This document shows, piece by piece, positions 50,694 through 59,426 of a DNA stretch of 64,000 nt. The translations under genes were made by a program, and so were the position numbers. The notes below the pieces were generated by a model. It was not told the DNA's origin and did not search any database. It was given only the letters and a program-made list of their open reading frames with translations. The first letter of the stretch is position 1. Each line of letters opens with the position of its first letter. Source of the DNA: Marinobacter sp. ATCH36. Lineage in GTDB: Bacteria; Pseudomonadota; Gammaproteobacteria; Pseudomonadales; Oleiphilaceae. The DNA lies in NCBI RefSeq assembly GCF_023555055.1, contig NZ_JAMJPL010000002.1:372001-436000 (forward strand), written 5' to 3'.

Positions 50694-51905
50694 TCAGTTC
50701 CGGTATTTAGCCAGTTCCAGACGAGCCACCATCGCACGGTGAACCTCATCCGGTCCATCGGCCAGACGCAGAACCCGAGCATAGGCGAACAGTTCGGTCA
50801 AAGGGAAATCATCATCGCTGACACCGGCGCCACCATGAACCTGAATCGCATCATCCACGATTTGCTGAAGCATCTTCGGAATCACCGCCTTGATCATCGA
50901 GACTTCCTGCAACGCACCGGCAATACCCTTGGTATCCAGCGCCCACGCGCATTTCAGCGTCAGCAGACGTGCCTGTTCGATGTTCATCCGGGCATTGGCG
51001 ATGATGTCCGGGTTACCGCCGAGTTTGGCAATCGGACGGCCGAAGGCTTCGCGGCTGGTGGCGCGTTTGATCAGCAGCTCCAGGGTACGTTCCGCAGCGC
51101 CAATGGCGCGCATGCAGTGGTGGACGCGGCCCGGGCCCAGGCGGCCCTGGGCGATTTCAAAGCCACGGCCGGGGCCGGCGATGAAGGCGCTCTTGGGCAG
51201 GCGTACGTTTTCGAAAGCAACAACGCCGTGGCCGTAGGGCTCATCGTAGGCGCCGAATACTGGCAGCATGCGTTCGATTTTGACGCCCGGCGTGTCCAGG
51301 GGCACCAGTACCATGGAATGGCGGCGGTGTTTGTGGGCTTCCGGATCGGTCAGGCCCATGAAGATGGCAACCTTACAGTCGGGGTGACCAACACCGGTGC
51401 TCCACCACTTGCGGCCGTTGAGGACGACTTCGTCGCCTTCAACGATGGCTGTGGCTTCCATGTTGGTGGCATCCGAGGACGCGACGGCCGGTTCTGTCAT
51501 GCAGAACGCGGAGCGCACCTCGCCGCTTTGCAGGCGTGGCAGCCATTCGGCTTTCTGTTCTTCGGAGCCGTAATGGATCAGCACTTCCATGTTGCCGGTG
51601 TCCGGCGCGTTGCAGTTGAAGATTTCCGGGGCAATAAAGCTGCGACCGGTTTCTTCGGCAATCAGGGCATAGTCAGAGTTAAGCAGTCCACAGCCGTTCT
51701 TCTCGTCCGGGAAGAACATGTTCCACAGCCCCCGGGCCTTGGCCTTTTCCTTCAGCTCCTTGATGATGGGCAGCACCACCCAGCGGTTTTCCTGTGCCAT
51801 CAGGTCTTTATGGTACTGCTCTTCGATGGGGAAGATTTCTTCCTTCATGAAGGTTTTGACGCGTTCGAGATAGTCCTGGCCTTTCTCGGAAATATTGAAA
51901 TCCAT
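50694..51905 (-). CDS. Acyl-CoA dehydrogenase, ACAD11/LvaC-like
   Basis: A 403-residue FAD enzyme. The first residues (MDFNISEKGQDYLERV) and the FAD/substrate blocks AFCMTEPAVASSDATNMEATA, WWSTGVGHP and GRGFEIAQGRLGPGRVHHCMRAIG match the ACAD10/11 branch, not the classic fatty-acid ones. The late VHGGAGVSDDDFPLTELFAYARVLRLADGPDEVHR is typical. In the known pathway this enzyme acts on a 4-phosphoacyl-CoA to give the 2-enoyl-CoA. The kinase-fold partner is on the same strand further down. The ATG at 51905 lacks a strong ribosome binding site (GAGGA is ten bases away). Confidence 0.87.
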   Translation of the reverse strand: MDFNISEKGQDYLERVKTFMKEEIFPIEEQYHKDLMAQENRWVVLPIIKELKEKAKARGLWNMFFPDEKNGCGLLNSDYALIAEETGRSFIAPEIFNCNAPDTGNMEVLIHYGSEEQKAEWLPRLQSGEVRSAFCMTEPAVASSDATNMEATAIVEGDEVVLNGRKWWSTGVGHPDCKVAIFMGLTDPEAHKHRRHSMVLVPLDTPGVKIERMLPVFGAYDEPYGHGVVAFENVRLPKSAFIAGPGRGFEIAQGRLGPGRVHHCMRAIGAAERTLELLIKRATSREAFGRPIAKLGGNPDIIANARMNIEQARLLTLKCAWALDTKGIAGALQEVSMIKAVIPKMLQQIVDDAIQVHGGAGVSDDDFPLTELFAYARVLRLADGPDEVHRAMVARLELAKYRN

Positions 51906-52024
51906 CGCCGTGTCCTCGTGGTTTGACCGATATGGCACCAGTCTAGATTTCTCCCAACTATTACGCGACTGAATTATTCTTATCCTTTATCATAAGATTT
52001 ATTTATTCGCGAACGGGGACGCCC

Positions 52025-52918
52025 ATGGCACTCAATCGGCTGGATCTGAACCTGCTGCACGTATTCGACACAATTTATCGGGAAGGCAGCCTGACTCGCG
52101 CGGCCAGGGCTTTGCACCTCACCCAGCCTGCGGTTAGCCACTCTCTGTCACGGTTGCGGGAGCATTTTGATGACCCACTGTTCAGCCGTCAGGGTAACCA
52201 GATGGTGCCGACGCCCCTGGCCCGACGCTTTCTGGAGTCCATGCGGCCCGGCCTGACCCAGATACAGAGTGCCGTGAACCAGTTCCACGCCTTTGACCCT
52301 GCCAATCAGCGCAAAACCTACTCGCTGGCTTTGCGAGACATTCTGGAGTCCACTTTTTTGCCCAAACTGATGGGCCGACTGGAAAGCTACCCGGAGCTTG
52401 AAATCATCAGCCAGAGAGTGCCCCGTAGAGATATGGAGACCCTACTGGCAGCCGGCAAGCTGGATTTCGCGGTGGATGTACTGTTGCCTGTCAGCAACCA
52501 GACGGCCCATGAACTGTTAAGACGGGACCGACTGGTTGTTCTGGCAAGAAAGGGGCATCCTCTGTTAAGCAAAGGTCTGACCATGGACAAATATCTGGAA
52601 GCGAAGCACGTGCTGGTATCGTCCCGCTCCGAAGGACCGGGTATTGAAGACTTCGAATTGTCGCGGTTTGGAGTGCAACGAAACATCCGGCTGAGGTGCC
52701 AGCATTATTACGCTGCCTGTCGGGTGACGGAGGGAACCGACCTACTATTGACCATGCCGGAGAACTACGCCCGCATCATTGCCGAGCGAGCCGACATCGA
52801 CATTCACACCGCACCAGCAGATCTGCCGGCTATCGATGTGCATTTATACTGGCACAAGGCCTATGAACGGGAGCCCGCGCTGATCTGGTTCCGGGACCAG
52901 CTGAACAGCATTGCGTGA
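52025..52918 (+). CDS. LysR-family regulator
   Basis: A 297-residue transcription factor divergent from the acyl-CoA dehydrogenase gene. The N-terminal helix-turn-helix is LNLLHVFDTIYREGSLTRAARALHLTQPAVSHSLSRLREHFDDPLFSR; the remainder is the effector-binding domain. The 119-bp spacer is AT-rich and suits a LysR operator. By position it probably controls the acyl-CoA dehydrogenase set; the inducer would be a pathway intermediate. Confidence 0.92.
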   Translation: MALNRLDLNLLHVFDTIYREGSLTRAARALHLTQPAVSHSLSRLREHFDDPLFSRQGNQMVPTPLARRFLESMRPGLTQIQSAVNQFHAFDPANQRKTYSLALRDILESTFLPKLMGRLESYPELEIISQRVPRRDMETLLAAGKLDFAVDVLLPVSNQTAHELLRRDRLVVLARKGHPLLSKGLTMDKYLEAKHVLVSSRSEGPGIEDFELSRFGVQRNIRLRCQHYYAACRVTEGTDLLLTMPENYARIIAERADIDIHTAPADLPAIDVHLYWHKAYEREPALIWFRDQLNSIA

Positions 52919-53275
52919 CTAATAGGCCCCGACCAGCTTCAGGAACCCGAGGAAACCGGCAGCAGTGATCCCCAGTGAGGCCAAAACAATACCAAAACCC
53001 CACCAGATGGCAGCAGCGTCGGACACCGGCACATCATGCCCGCGTAGTGTGCGGTAAAAGGCCCAGGGGCCGAGGATGAAAGCGCCCAGAACCGCGAATA
53101 CCAGACCCACGCTAACACCGGCAAAGGTCCAGGTGGCCAGTACCGTAGCGTGGTCTGATACCTGTTCCTTTACGCCATGGCGCAGCAGGAACTGTTTGCA
53201 GAAGAACCAGATCAGGGCGAAAAGGATGATGACAAAAAGCAGGCCACCAACGACGGTAATCAGGCGATAGAACAA
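52919..53275 (-). CDS. Small membrane protein, unrecognised
   Basis: A 118-residue protein with three hydrophobic segments (LITVVGGLLFVIILFALIWFF at 5-25, FAGVSVGLVFAVLGAFILGPWAFY at 50-75 and WWGFGIVLASLGITAAGFLGFLKL at 90-114) and a charged loop (KQFLLRHGVKEQVSDHA). The start is TTG at 53275, with GAGGA upstream. It stops directly beside the LysR stop (convergent). I do not recognise the family and give no function. Confidence 0.75.
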   Translation of the reverse strand: MFYRLITVVGGLLFVIILFALIWFFCKQFLLRHGVKEQVSDHATVLATWTFAGVSVGLVFAVLGAFILGPWAFYRTLRGHDVPVSDAAAIWWGFGIVLASLGITAAGFLGFLKLVGAY

Positions 53276-53296
53276 GATGTATCCTCAAACGCTTTT

Positions 53297-54061
53297 TTAA
53301 CAGGGAAAGTAAGGCTCCGGCAGGGACTCAAACCCCGGCTTGGCAAAGAGATAGCCCTGAAAAAGCGTAATACCCTGTGACCGCAGCCAGAAGTACTCCT
53401 CTTTTTCCTCAACGCCTTCAGCCACGATGTGTCCTCCGAGCTGTTTCATCATTGTGATGATACCAGCAACGACTGCCTGCTTGTTTGGCTCTTTATGAAC
53501 ATCCCGCACCAGCGCCATATCAAGCTTCAGCAGATTGGGCGGGCTGGCGATCAGGATGTTGTAGCGCGAATAGCCGGCACCAAAGTCATCCAGGGCTGTA
53601 TGGAACCCCATTTCCTTGTAGGAGCTGATGATATCCACAAGATGATCCAGCGAATCCAGATCTTCAGTTTCAATCAGTTCGAATATAATTTTTCGGGTAT
53701 CAAATTTGTACGTCTGTGCAGCAGCGAGCGTGGTCCTGATGCAATACTCGGGGTTATAGACCGCATTGGGCATGAAATTGATGCTGAGCATCGTTTCCAT
53801 ACCCAAACGGGCGGCCAACTTCACGGCTTTTACCCGGCATATCTGGTCAAAGGAATAGCGATTTTTCTCGTTTACCTTGGAGAGAACACTGTATGCCCCC
53901 TCACCTTCCGGCCCACGAACCAGGGCTTCGTACGCGTAGACGCTTTCGTTGGTAATATCAACGATCGGTTGGAATGCGAAGGTAAATGTAAAATCGAGAC
54001 CTTCTCCGCAGGCGCATTGCTCACAATGAGACTCATCAAACAATTCGATAGGCTTATTCAC
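53297..54061 (-). CDS. EAL-domain cyclic-di-GMP phosphodiesterase
   Basis: A 254-residue protein that is almost entirely an EAL domain, which hydrolyses c-di-GMP to pGpG. Motifs: YEALVR (about 43-48), SINFMPNAV, FELIETED (about 135-142), ALDDFGAGYS (about 161-170), LKLDMALVRDV (about 183), KQLGGHIVAEGVEEKEE (about 208) and LFQGYLFAKP. The catalytic residues (Glu of EAL, Asn of INF, Glu of ELIE, DD, Lys, Glu of AEGVE) are present, so it looks active. There is no sensor domain, only a Cys-containing N-terminus (HCEQCACGEG). GTG start at 54061 with AGGAG. Confidence 0.9.
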   Translation of the reverse strand: MNKPIELFDESHCEQCACGEGLDFTFTFAFQPIVDITNESVYAYEALVRGPEGEGAYSVLSKVNEKNRYSFDQICRVKAVKLAARLGMETMLSINFMPNAVYNPEYCIRTTLAAAQTYKFDTRKIIFELIETEDLDSLDHLVDIISSYKEMGFHTALDDFGAGYSRYNILIASPPNLLKLDMALVRDVHKEPNKQAVVAGIITMMKQLGGHIVAEGVEEKEEYFWLRSQGITLFQGYLFAKPGFESLPEPYFPC

Positions 54062-54253
54062 TCAAACTCCTGAACGACGTAACAACTGAGCAAACAGAAT
54101 CCGACATCTGAAAGCGATAAATTGAACTATAGCCATTCCACCATTGCTGGTAAAACCAAGTAATGTTAAATCGTGTGGATTCCTTGTGTCACATGACTAC
54201 ACTGAAGCACACAACTCTCGATACATACAAAACGACCCTAAGGAGTATCCGGA

Positions 54254-55405
54254 ATGGCCCAGAAAATCCGTATTGCCGTCACCCCGGGTGACGGAATCGG
54301 CCCTGAAGTGGTTGCCGAGGCAGTGCACTGCCTGGAAGCACTGAGATCTCGTCACAATCTTCCCCTGGAGTGGACCCGCTTCCCCTGGCCATCACATGCA
54401 TGGCATGAGGAAAATAGGGAATCCATGCCGGCGGATGCCCTGGACCAGTTGAAAAAATACGATGCCATTCTTCTGGGTGCGCTAGGCGATCCCGGCCCTG
54501 TCGACGACCCTGACCGCTACCTGTTGCCAGACAGCATCTCGTTGGCACCATTGCTGGACATGCGTAAGGGATTTGACCAGTGGGTCTGCGAACGCCCTGC
54601 AAGACTGCTTCCCGGCGCCCGTCAATACCTGGCCGACGAGCGCGCCAAAGATATCGACATGCTGGTGATACGGGAAAACAGCGAAGGTGAATACGTGAGC
54701 CAGGGAGGCCGACTCCGCAAGGGTTCACCGGACGAAGTGGCCACCCAGATGGAAGTGTTCACACGCAGGGCGACGGACCGCATTATCCGGTATGGATTTG
54801 AGCAGGCCCGGCTTCGTGCCGCCGCCCGTGCCGAAGAAGGCAGAACCCGACATTTTCAGACGCTGGATGGCAAAACCTGCGAAAGCCAGGTATGTATCGT
54901 TACCAAGCGCAATGCGTTGCGTTACTGGGGAGATATGTACACCGAAGCCTTCGAAGAAATGGCAAAGCAATATCCGGATGTAGCAACGCACCATGAATTG
55001 GTGGATGCGGCCTGCATGAAGTTTGTTCAGGCTCCCTGGGCCTTTGATGTAGTCGTTGCCAGCAATCTCCAGGGCGATATCCTCACCGATCTGGCAGCCG
55101 TTTTGTCCGGCGGTATGGGCGTGGCGCCCTCCTGCAACCTGAACCCGGACGATCCGAACATGCCGTCCATGTTCGAACCAACCCACGGCAGCGCCCCGGA
55201 CATTGCCGGGCAGGGCCTGGCCGACCCGACAGCCATGCTTTTCACCACGGCACGCATGCTTGAATGGCTGGGACGGAGCGAACCAGCATTAGCCACTGCA
55301 GGAAGGGAGCTATTCGACGCAGTCGCTGCGGACCTGGCAGAGAATGCCGGTGCCAGACGAGGCACCCAGGAAATTGGCAAGGCCATTCGCGAGCGCCTGA
55401 ACTAG
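54254..55405 (+). CDS. Isocitrate/isopropylmalate-type dehydrogenase (tartrate/D-malate group)
   Basis: A 383-residue beta-decarboxylating dehydrogenase, NAD-dependent and metal-dependent. Motifs: VTPGDGIGPEVV (about 9-20), RENSEGEYVSQGGR, TKRNALRYWGDMYTE, DAACMKFVQAPWAFDVVVASNLQGDILTDLAAVLSGGMGV and EPTHGSAPDIAGQGLADPTA. The RENSEGEY loop and length point to tartrate dehydrogenase or D-malate dehydrogenase (DmlA type) rather than leucine biosynthesis, but the exact substrate is open. AAGGAG is nine bases before the ATG. Confidence 0.88.
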   Translation: MAQKIRIAVTPGDGIGPEVVAEAVHCLEALRSRHNLPLEWTRFPWPSHAWHEENRESMPADALDQLKKYDAILLGALGDPGPVDDPDRYLLPDSISLAPLLDMRKGFDQWVCERPARLLPGARQYLADERAKDIDMLVIRENSEGEYVSQGGRLRKGSPDEVATQMEVFTRRATDRIIRYGFEQARLRAAARAEEGRTRHFQTLDGKTCESQVCIVTKRNALRYWGDMYTEAFEEMAKQYPDVATHHELVDAACMKFVQAPWAFDVVVASNLQGDILTDLAAVLSGGMGVAPSCNLNPDDPNMPSMFEPTHGSAPDIAGQGLADPTAMLFTTARMLEWLGRSEPALATAGRELFDAVAADLAENAGARRGTQEIGKAIRERLN

Positions 55406-55408
55406 GCC

Positions 55409-55978
55409 CTATTCAGCCATAACAAATTCGAGCCGTCCGGGCGCTACACGAATGCCCATGGGCACCATTCCGAACATTCGCTGGGTGAAATCCGTTTCAT
55501 CCAGCCGGTACACCGGCATGGTCTCCAGCATCTGGGCGACGGCTCGCATCACAGTGTCCGTTACCGGCTTGAGGTCCCCTTTGAAAAACGGCGAATCAAT
55601 ACTGCTCTCAAGCAACTGCAGGCGGCGGATATAGATCGCCTTCTCCTCACTATCATACACCGGCGCCCCTTCCACTTTCAGGGCCAGATCCACCGGTAGC
55701 TTTGCCATCAGCGCATTAAGGGACACCTGCCCCCGCAGATCTATCACCGCCACGTCCCGGCCATCCGGCCCCAGGGTGATATCCGCATTGCTCAGGCTGA
55801 GGCTCAGAGGTGAACCGCTCTGCAACTGCTGGCGATCAAATTCGCTGACGGTGTCCTGTAGGTGTCGCTCCAGTGTTGCTTCGGAGATGGAATAGGGAGA
55901 CATGCTGGCACAGCCCCCCAGCAACATCAGGGAAAAGAGGACAAACATTGAGGACAGACGGAACGGTATCGTGGACAT
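55409..55978 (-). CDS. DUF1439 lipoprotein (YceB-like)
   Basis: A 189-residue lipoprotein (lipobox LMLLGGCASMS). The DUF1439 core is SISEATLERHLQDTVSEFDRQQ, then LSLSNADITLGPDGRDVAVIDLRGQVSL and VYRLDETDFTQRMFGMVPMGIRV, a tubular lipid-binding-like (TULIP) form in relatives such as E. coli YceB. Probably outer-membrane-attached. Start ATG at 55978 matches the signal; the frame upstream overlaps the CPXCG protein gene. Confidence 0.85.
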   Translation of the reverse strand: MSTIPFRLSSMFVLFSLMLLGGCASMSPYSISEATLERHLQDTVSEFDRQQLQSGSPLSLSLSNADITLGPDGRDVAVIDLRGQVSLNALMAKLPVDLALKVEGAPVYDSEEKAIYIRRLQLLESSIDSPFFKGDLKPVTDTVMRAVAQMLETMPVYRLDETDFTQRMFGMVPMGIRVAPGRLEFVMAE

Positions 55979-56006
55979 CAAGGCAGACTCCTTATTCGTT
56001 CTCGCC

Positions 56007-56198
56007 TTATTCGTTTTCGGCCCGGACATCCACCGTAGGAGTCAGGTTCTCGTCCAGGACCACATGCACGACAATGGGCTGGCAGCATACCTGGCAATCC
56101 TCCACATACTCTTGCTCCTCCACTGAGGGGTCGACGCTTATTTCCAGCGTCTCCCAGCAGTAGGGGCATTGTACAAGTACCGAGTCCAGGGCTGACAT
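56007..56198 (-). CDS. CPXCG-motif cysteine-rich small protein
   Basis: A 63-residue protein with CPYC at 11-14 and CQVC at 35-38, in the order typical of CPXCG-motif proteins (VQCPYCWETLEISVD ... QEYVEDCQVCCQPI). It probably binds zinc. No function is known. It starts five bases after the aminotransferase stop, so they are cotranscribed. Confidence 0.85.
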   Translation of the reverse strand: MSALDSVLVQCPYCWETLEISVDPSVEEQEYVEDCQVCCQPIVVHVVLDENLTPTVDVRAENE

Positions 56199-56203
56199 GG
56201 TCG

Positions 56204-57430
56204 TCAGAACTGCTGCTTGGCCATCCAGGGGATGACCCTGTCGAACGCCTCTTCCAGTTTCTCACAGGTCGTCGAGAAACTGATACGCACAGCATTGGTA
56301 CACTCTTCACCGAAGGCATCACCCGGCACCATACACACACCCGTCTCCTTGAGCATCCGCAGCGCCAGGTCGGAACCATCCACGTGGCGCGGGAGATCCG
56401 GGAAGGCAAAGAAAGCACCACCGGGCTTATATCCGGTCAGGTAGGGAGTCTGGTCGATCAGCTCCACTACCTTGTCACGGCGTTCACGGTAGATGTCCAC
56501 CATATCCCGCACACACTGCTGATCACCGGTCAGCGCTGCGACACCCGCGAACTGGGAGGGCGTGTTGGCCACAGAGGTGGTGAACATGTGAAAACGGCGA
56601 AGCGACTTGATCGCTGCCTGGCTGGCGATCACCCAGCCTACCCGTAAACCGGCCATGCTGTAGGTCTTGGAGAAGCTGCTGATGCACATGATGTTATCCA
56701 GGTCCATCGAGCAGTTCAGCACGCTGGCGAAGTCGTCATCGTCGAAAATCAGGTGATCATAAACCTCATCCGCGTAGACCTGGATACCCCGGTAGGCGCA
56801 CTCCTCAAGAATGGTCTCGACCGTACTGCGTGGATACACCGCCCCTGTCGGATTATTGGGGTTGTTCAGGATCAGCGCGAAGGTCCGCGGGCCCATGGCG
56901 CGGATCACTTCGTCCGGGTCCAGCTGATGATCGTTTTCTGCCCGGGTGGGCACAAATTTGACCTCGCCCCCGTTCATGCGGATCAGAGGTGCGTATAGCA
57001 GGAAAGACGGGTCAGTCACAATAAACTGTCGGCCCGGTGCAGACGTCGCCGAAATTGCCAGGTACATCGCCTCAGTGGCGCCGCTGGTAATCAGGATGTT
57101 GTCCCGCGTCAGCTTGCGGTCGTAGCGCGCTCCGTAATAATCCCGCAACGCCACCAGCAACTCCGGCAGGCCCGCATCCATGGTGTAGCCCGTCTGCCCG
57201 GCATTGAGCGCATCAATGTAGGCATCAATCACATGCTTGGGTGTTGGCAAATCCGGCTGACCAATGGACAGATGAATAACATCCTTCATGGTGGCCGCCA
57301 TATTCACCATGCGACGAATACCCGGCACTGGAACTGCCTGCATTGCCGGGTTCCAACTGGCCTTGTTCTTCCGGTATTTCACTTTACGCGGTTTGGTCTG
57401 GCCGGTTTCTTTATTGGCGGCTTCTGCCAT
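56204..57430 (-). CDS. PLP-dependent aminotransferase (aspartate/alanine type)
   Basis: A 408-residue class I/II aminotransferase, cytoplasmic, PLP-dependent. Visible: HLSIGQPDLPTPKHV, TSGATEAMYLAI, NNPNNPTGAVYP (about 175), ADEVYDHL (about 208) and the PLP lysine in SSFSKTYSMAGLRVGW (about 244). An Arg for the alpha-carboxylate is in AVRISFS. It belongs to the broad AspC/AlaA group and the amino acid cannot be told. GGAGG precedes the ATG at 57430. First gene of a run with the CPXCG protein and the DUF1439 lipoprotein. Confidence 0.88.
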   Translation of the reverse strand: MAEAANKETGQTKPRKVKYRKNKASWNPAMQAVPVPGIRRMVNMAATMKDVIHLSIGQPDLPTPKHVIDAYIDALNAGQTGYTMDAGLPELLVALRDYYGARYDRKLTRDNILITSGATEAMYLAISATSAPGRQFIVTDPSFLLYAPLIRMNGGEVKFVPTRAENDHQLDPDEVIRAMGPRTFALILNNPNNPTGAVYPRSTVETILEECAYRGIQVYADEVYDHLIFDDDDFASVLNCSMDLDNIMCISSFSKTYSMAGLRVGWVIASQAAIKSLRRFHMFTTSVANTPSQFAGVAALTGDQQCVRDMVDIYRERRDKVVELIDQTPYLTGYKPGGAFFAFPDLPRHVDGSDLALRMLKETGVCMVPGDAFGEECTNAVRISFSTTCEKLEEAFDRVIPWMAKQQF

Positions 57431-57689
57431 AAACACCTCCTGGGGACGGGGCAAAATAGTAGCTACCCCTGCAGGTTAGTCAGTAAACAGGGGGCGTACA
57501 AGACCTAAAACAGAAAGATTCAAAGGCTGGACTGAAACCGTGCAATCCCGGCCATGACAGGCTCTACGACCTTTATCCTATAATGGCTCAGGTTGACCGG
57601 TTAACGCTCAGATACCAGACTGTCATTCTGACATCCGGACTGTCGATTCCCGCGACCGGACGCGGACAAACTGCATTGGCGGAGGACAG

Positions 57690-58670
57690 ATGACCCAACA
57701 CAGCAAGCCGGTTGTAACCGTTCTGACAGCACCCGGAGAAAAAGAACCCCCAGGCATGGATGCGTTGCGCGCGCGGGCAGAGGTTCGCTTTGCCTCTGAT
57801 GAACCCACCCTGCGAGATACCCTGCCGGGCACCAACGTAATGATGGTAACCGACTTCCGCACCGAAGCTCTTGCCGCTGCCTGGCCATCGGCCGACAGGC
57901 TGGAGTGGATTCACGCGACCAGTGCCGGCGTCGATGCACTTATGTTCCCGGACCTCATTGAAGGTAATGTGACGGTAACCAACGCCAGGGGAATCTTCGA
58001 CCGCACCATTGCCGAATACGTGCTCTGTACAATTCTGATGTTTGCCAAGGATTTTCCGCGCTCGTTGCGACTGCAGATTGCGCACGAGTGGAAACACCGG
58101 GACACAGAACGGGCCGAAGGCAAGCAGGTGCTGATTGTTGGCGCCGGCTCTATTGGTGGCCAGATCGCCAGGCTGTGCAAGGGCGCCGGCCTCAAGCCTC
58201 ACGGCATTGCCCGCAAACCACGCCACGATGACCCGGACTTTATTGCAGTACATGGCAATGACGATCTGACCGAGCAACTGGGATTGGCGGACTTTGTAGT
58301 TATCGCCGCCCCCCTCACACCGCAAACCGAGGGCCTGTTTGACGAAAAAGCCTTCAAGGCCATGCGCAAATCCGCGCGCCTGATCAACATCGGCCGCGGG
58401 CCAGTGGTCAAGACCGATGACCTGATTGCCGCCCTGAATAATGGCGATATCGCGGGCGCTGCTCTTGATGTCTTCGAGGAAGAGCCGTTGCCGGAAAACC
58501 ACCCACTGTGGGACATGGAGAATGTAATAATGACAGCCCACATGTCCGGGGACTTTATCGGCTGGAAGCGGGCACTGACGGATCAGTTCCTGGAAAATCT
58601 GGACCGGTGGCACCGGGGGGATGAGCTATTTAACCTGGTGGATAAGAAGTTGGGGTACGCCAGTAAGTAA
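57690..58670 (+). CDS. D-2-hydroxyacid dehydrogenase
   Basis: A 326-residue NAD(P)-dependent enzyme of the D-isomer-specific 2-hydroxyacid dehydrogenase family (GhrA/SerA-like). The Rossmann motif is VLIVGAGSIGGQIARLCKGAGL (about 148-169). The catalytic Arg is in INIGRGPVVKTDDL, Glu in ALDVFEEEPLPENHPLW and His in IMTAHMSG. N-terminal WIHATSAGVDALMFPDL is the substrate region. The substrate (glyoxylate, hydroxypyruvate or other) is unknown. The gene stands alone. Confidence 0.9.
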   Translation: MTQHSKPVVTVLTAPGEKEPPGMDALRARAEVRFASDEPTLRDTLPGTNVMMVTDFRTEALAAAWPSADRLEWIHATSAGVDALMFPDLIEGNVTVTNARGIFDRTIAEYVLCTILMFAKDFPRSLRLQIAHEWKHRDTERAEGKQVLIVGAGSIGGQIARLCKGAGLKPHGIARKPRHDDPDFIAVHGNDDLTEQLGLADFVVIAAPLTPQTEGLFDEKAFKAMRKSARLINIGRGPVVKTDDLIAALNNGDIAGAALDVFEEEPLPENHPLWDMENVIMTAHMSGDFIGWKRALTDQFLENLDRWHRGDELFNLVDKKLGYASK

Positions 58671-58716
58671 TTGTATTGCTGGCTGGCCCACTCCTTCCAA
58701 GAATCTTTCAGGCTAT

Positions 58717-59382
58717 TCAACTACCAGACAACGACGTATCCGAGGGATCAATTTCCATCTGCTGGATAGCAATCACTGCCTGGGTCCGGTTGCGAACCCC
58801 AAGCTTGCGGAAAACCGCGGTGATGTGCGCCTTGATGGTGGCCTCCGACACGTCAAGATCGTAGGCGATCTGCTTATTCAGGAGGCCTTCGGCCAGCATA
58901 CCCAGCACCCGAAACTGCTGCGGGGTGAGTGACGCCAGCTTTTCGGAAAAATCCGTCATATCCGAATGCATTCGCTCAATCTTGTCCGCCACACCTTCCG
59001 GCAACCAGACATCCCCTTCCAGGACGGCCTGAATGGCTTCGGTGATGGTCGGCAGAGGCGCTGACTTCGGAATGAAGCCCGACGCCCCATAGTCGATCGA
59101 GCGGCGCATCACCTGCATTTCTTCCGATCCTGACACCACTACCACCGGCAACCCCGGATACTGCCCGCGCATGAACACGAGCCCGGAGAAACCGTGGGCA
59201 CCCGGCATGTTCAGATCCAGCAGTACCAGATCCGCATCCGGGTGCGACTCTACCGCCGCCTGCAGCGCCTTGATGCTGTCCACTTCCACTGTTTTCGCAT
59301 CAGGTACCGCCTGACTGACCGCCTGTTTCAGAGCTGCGCGAAACAGCGGGTGATCATCGGCGACGATAATGGTTTGTGTCAT
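58717..59382 (-). CDS. NarL-family response regulator, CrbR/ErdR-like
   Basis: A 221-residue regulator with a receiver (Asp56 in VLLDLNMPG, ADD at 8-10, PKSAPLP) and a LuxR-type C-terminal helix-turn-helix (LASLTPQQFRVLGMLAEGLLNKQIAYDLDVSEATIKAHITAVFRKLG). Regulators of this form beside acs genes are CrbR/ErdR, which turn on acetyl-CoA synthetase and alcohol or acetate use. It lies 45 bp downstream of acsA on the same strand, which fits that role. Its partner kinase is not in the window. Confidence 0.87.
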   Translation of the reverse strand: MTQTIIVADDHPLFRAALKQAVSQAVPDAKTVEVDSIKALQAAVESHPDADLVLLDLNMPGAHGFSGLVFMRGQYPGLPVVVVSGSEEMQVMRRSIDYGASGFIPKSAPLPTITEAIQAVLEGDVWLPEGVADKIERMHSDMTDFSEKLASLTPQQFRVLGMLAEGLLNKQIAYDLDVSEATIKAHITAVFRKLGVRNRTQAVIAIQQMEIDPSDTSLSGS

Positions 59383-59426
59383 TCAACAGTTTCCTCACAG
59401 GTAAACGGCCTGACCACAGAAAGGCC

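Noticed and set aside
49287..51926. 879-codon plus-strand reading frame over the SDR and acyl-CoA dehydrogenase genes
   Set aside because: It runs antisense to recognised genes and reads through the hairpin repeats; the product has no recognisable domain. Long antisense frames are common in GC-rich genes.
57588..58613. 341-codon minus-strand frame across the hydroxyacid dehydrogenase gene
   Set aside because: Antisense to a gene with complete catalytic motifs; no domain of its own.
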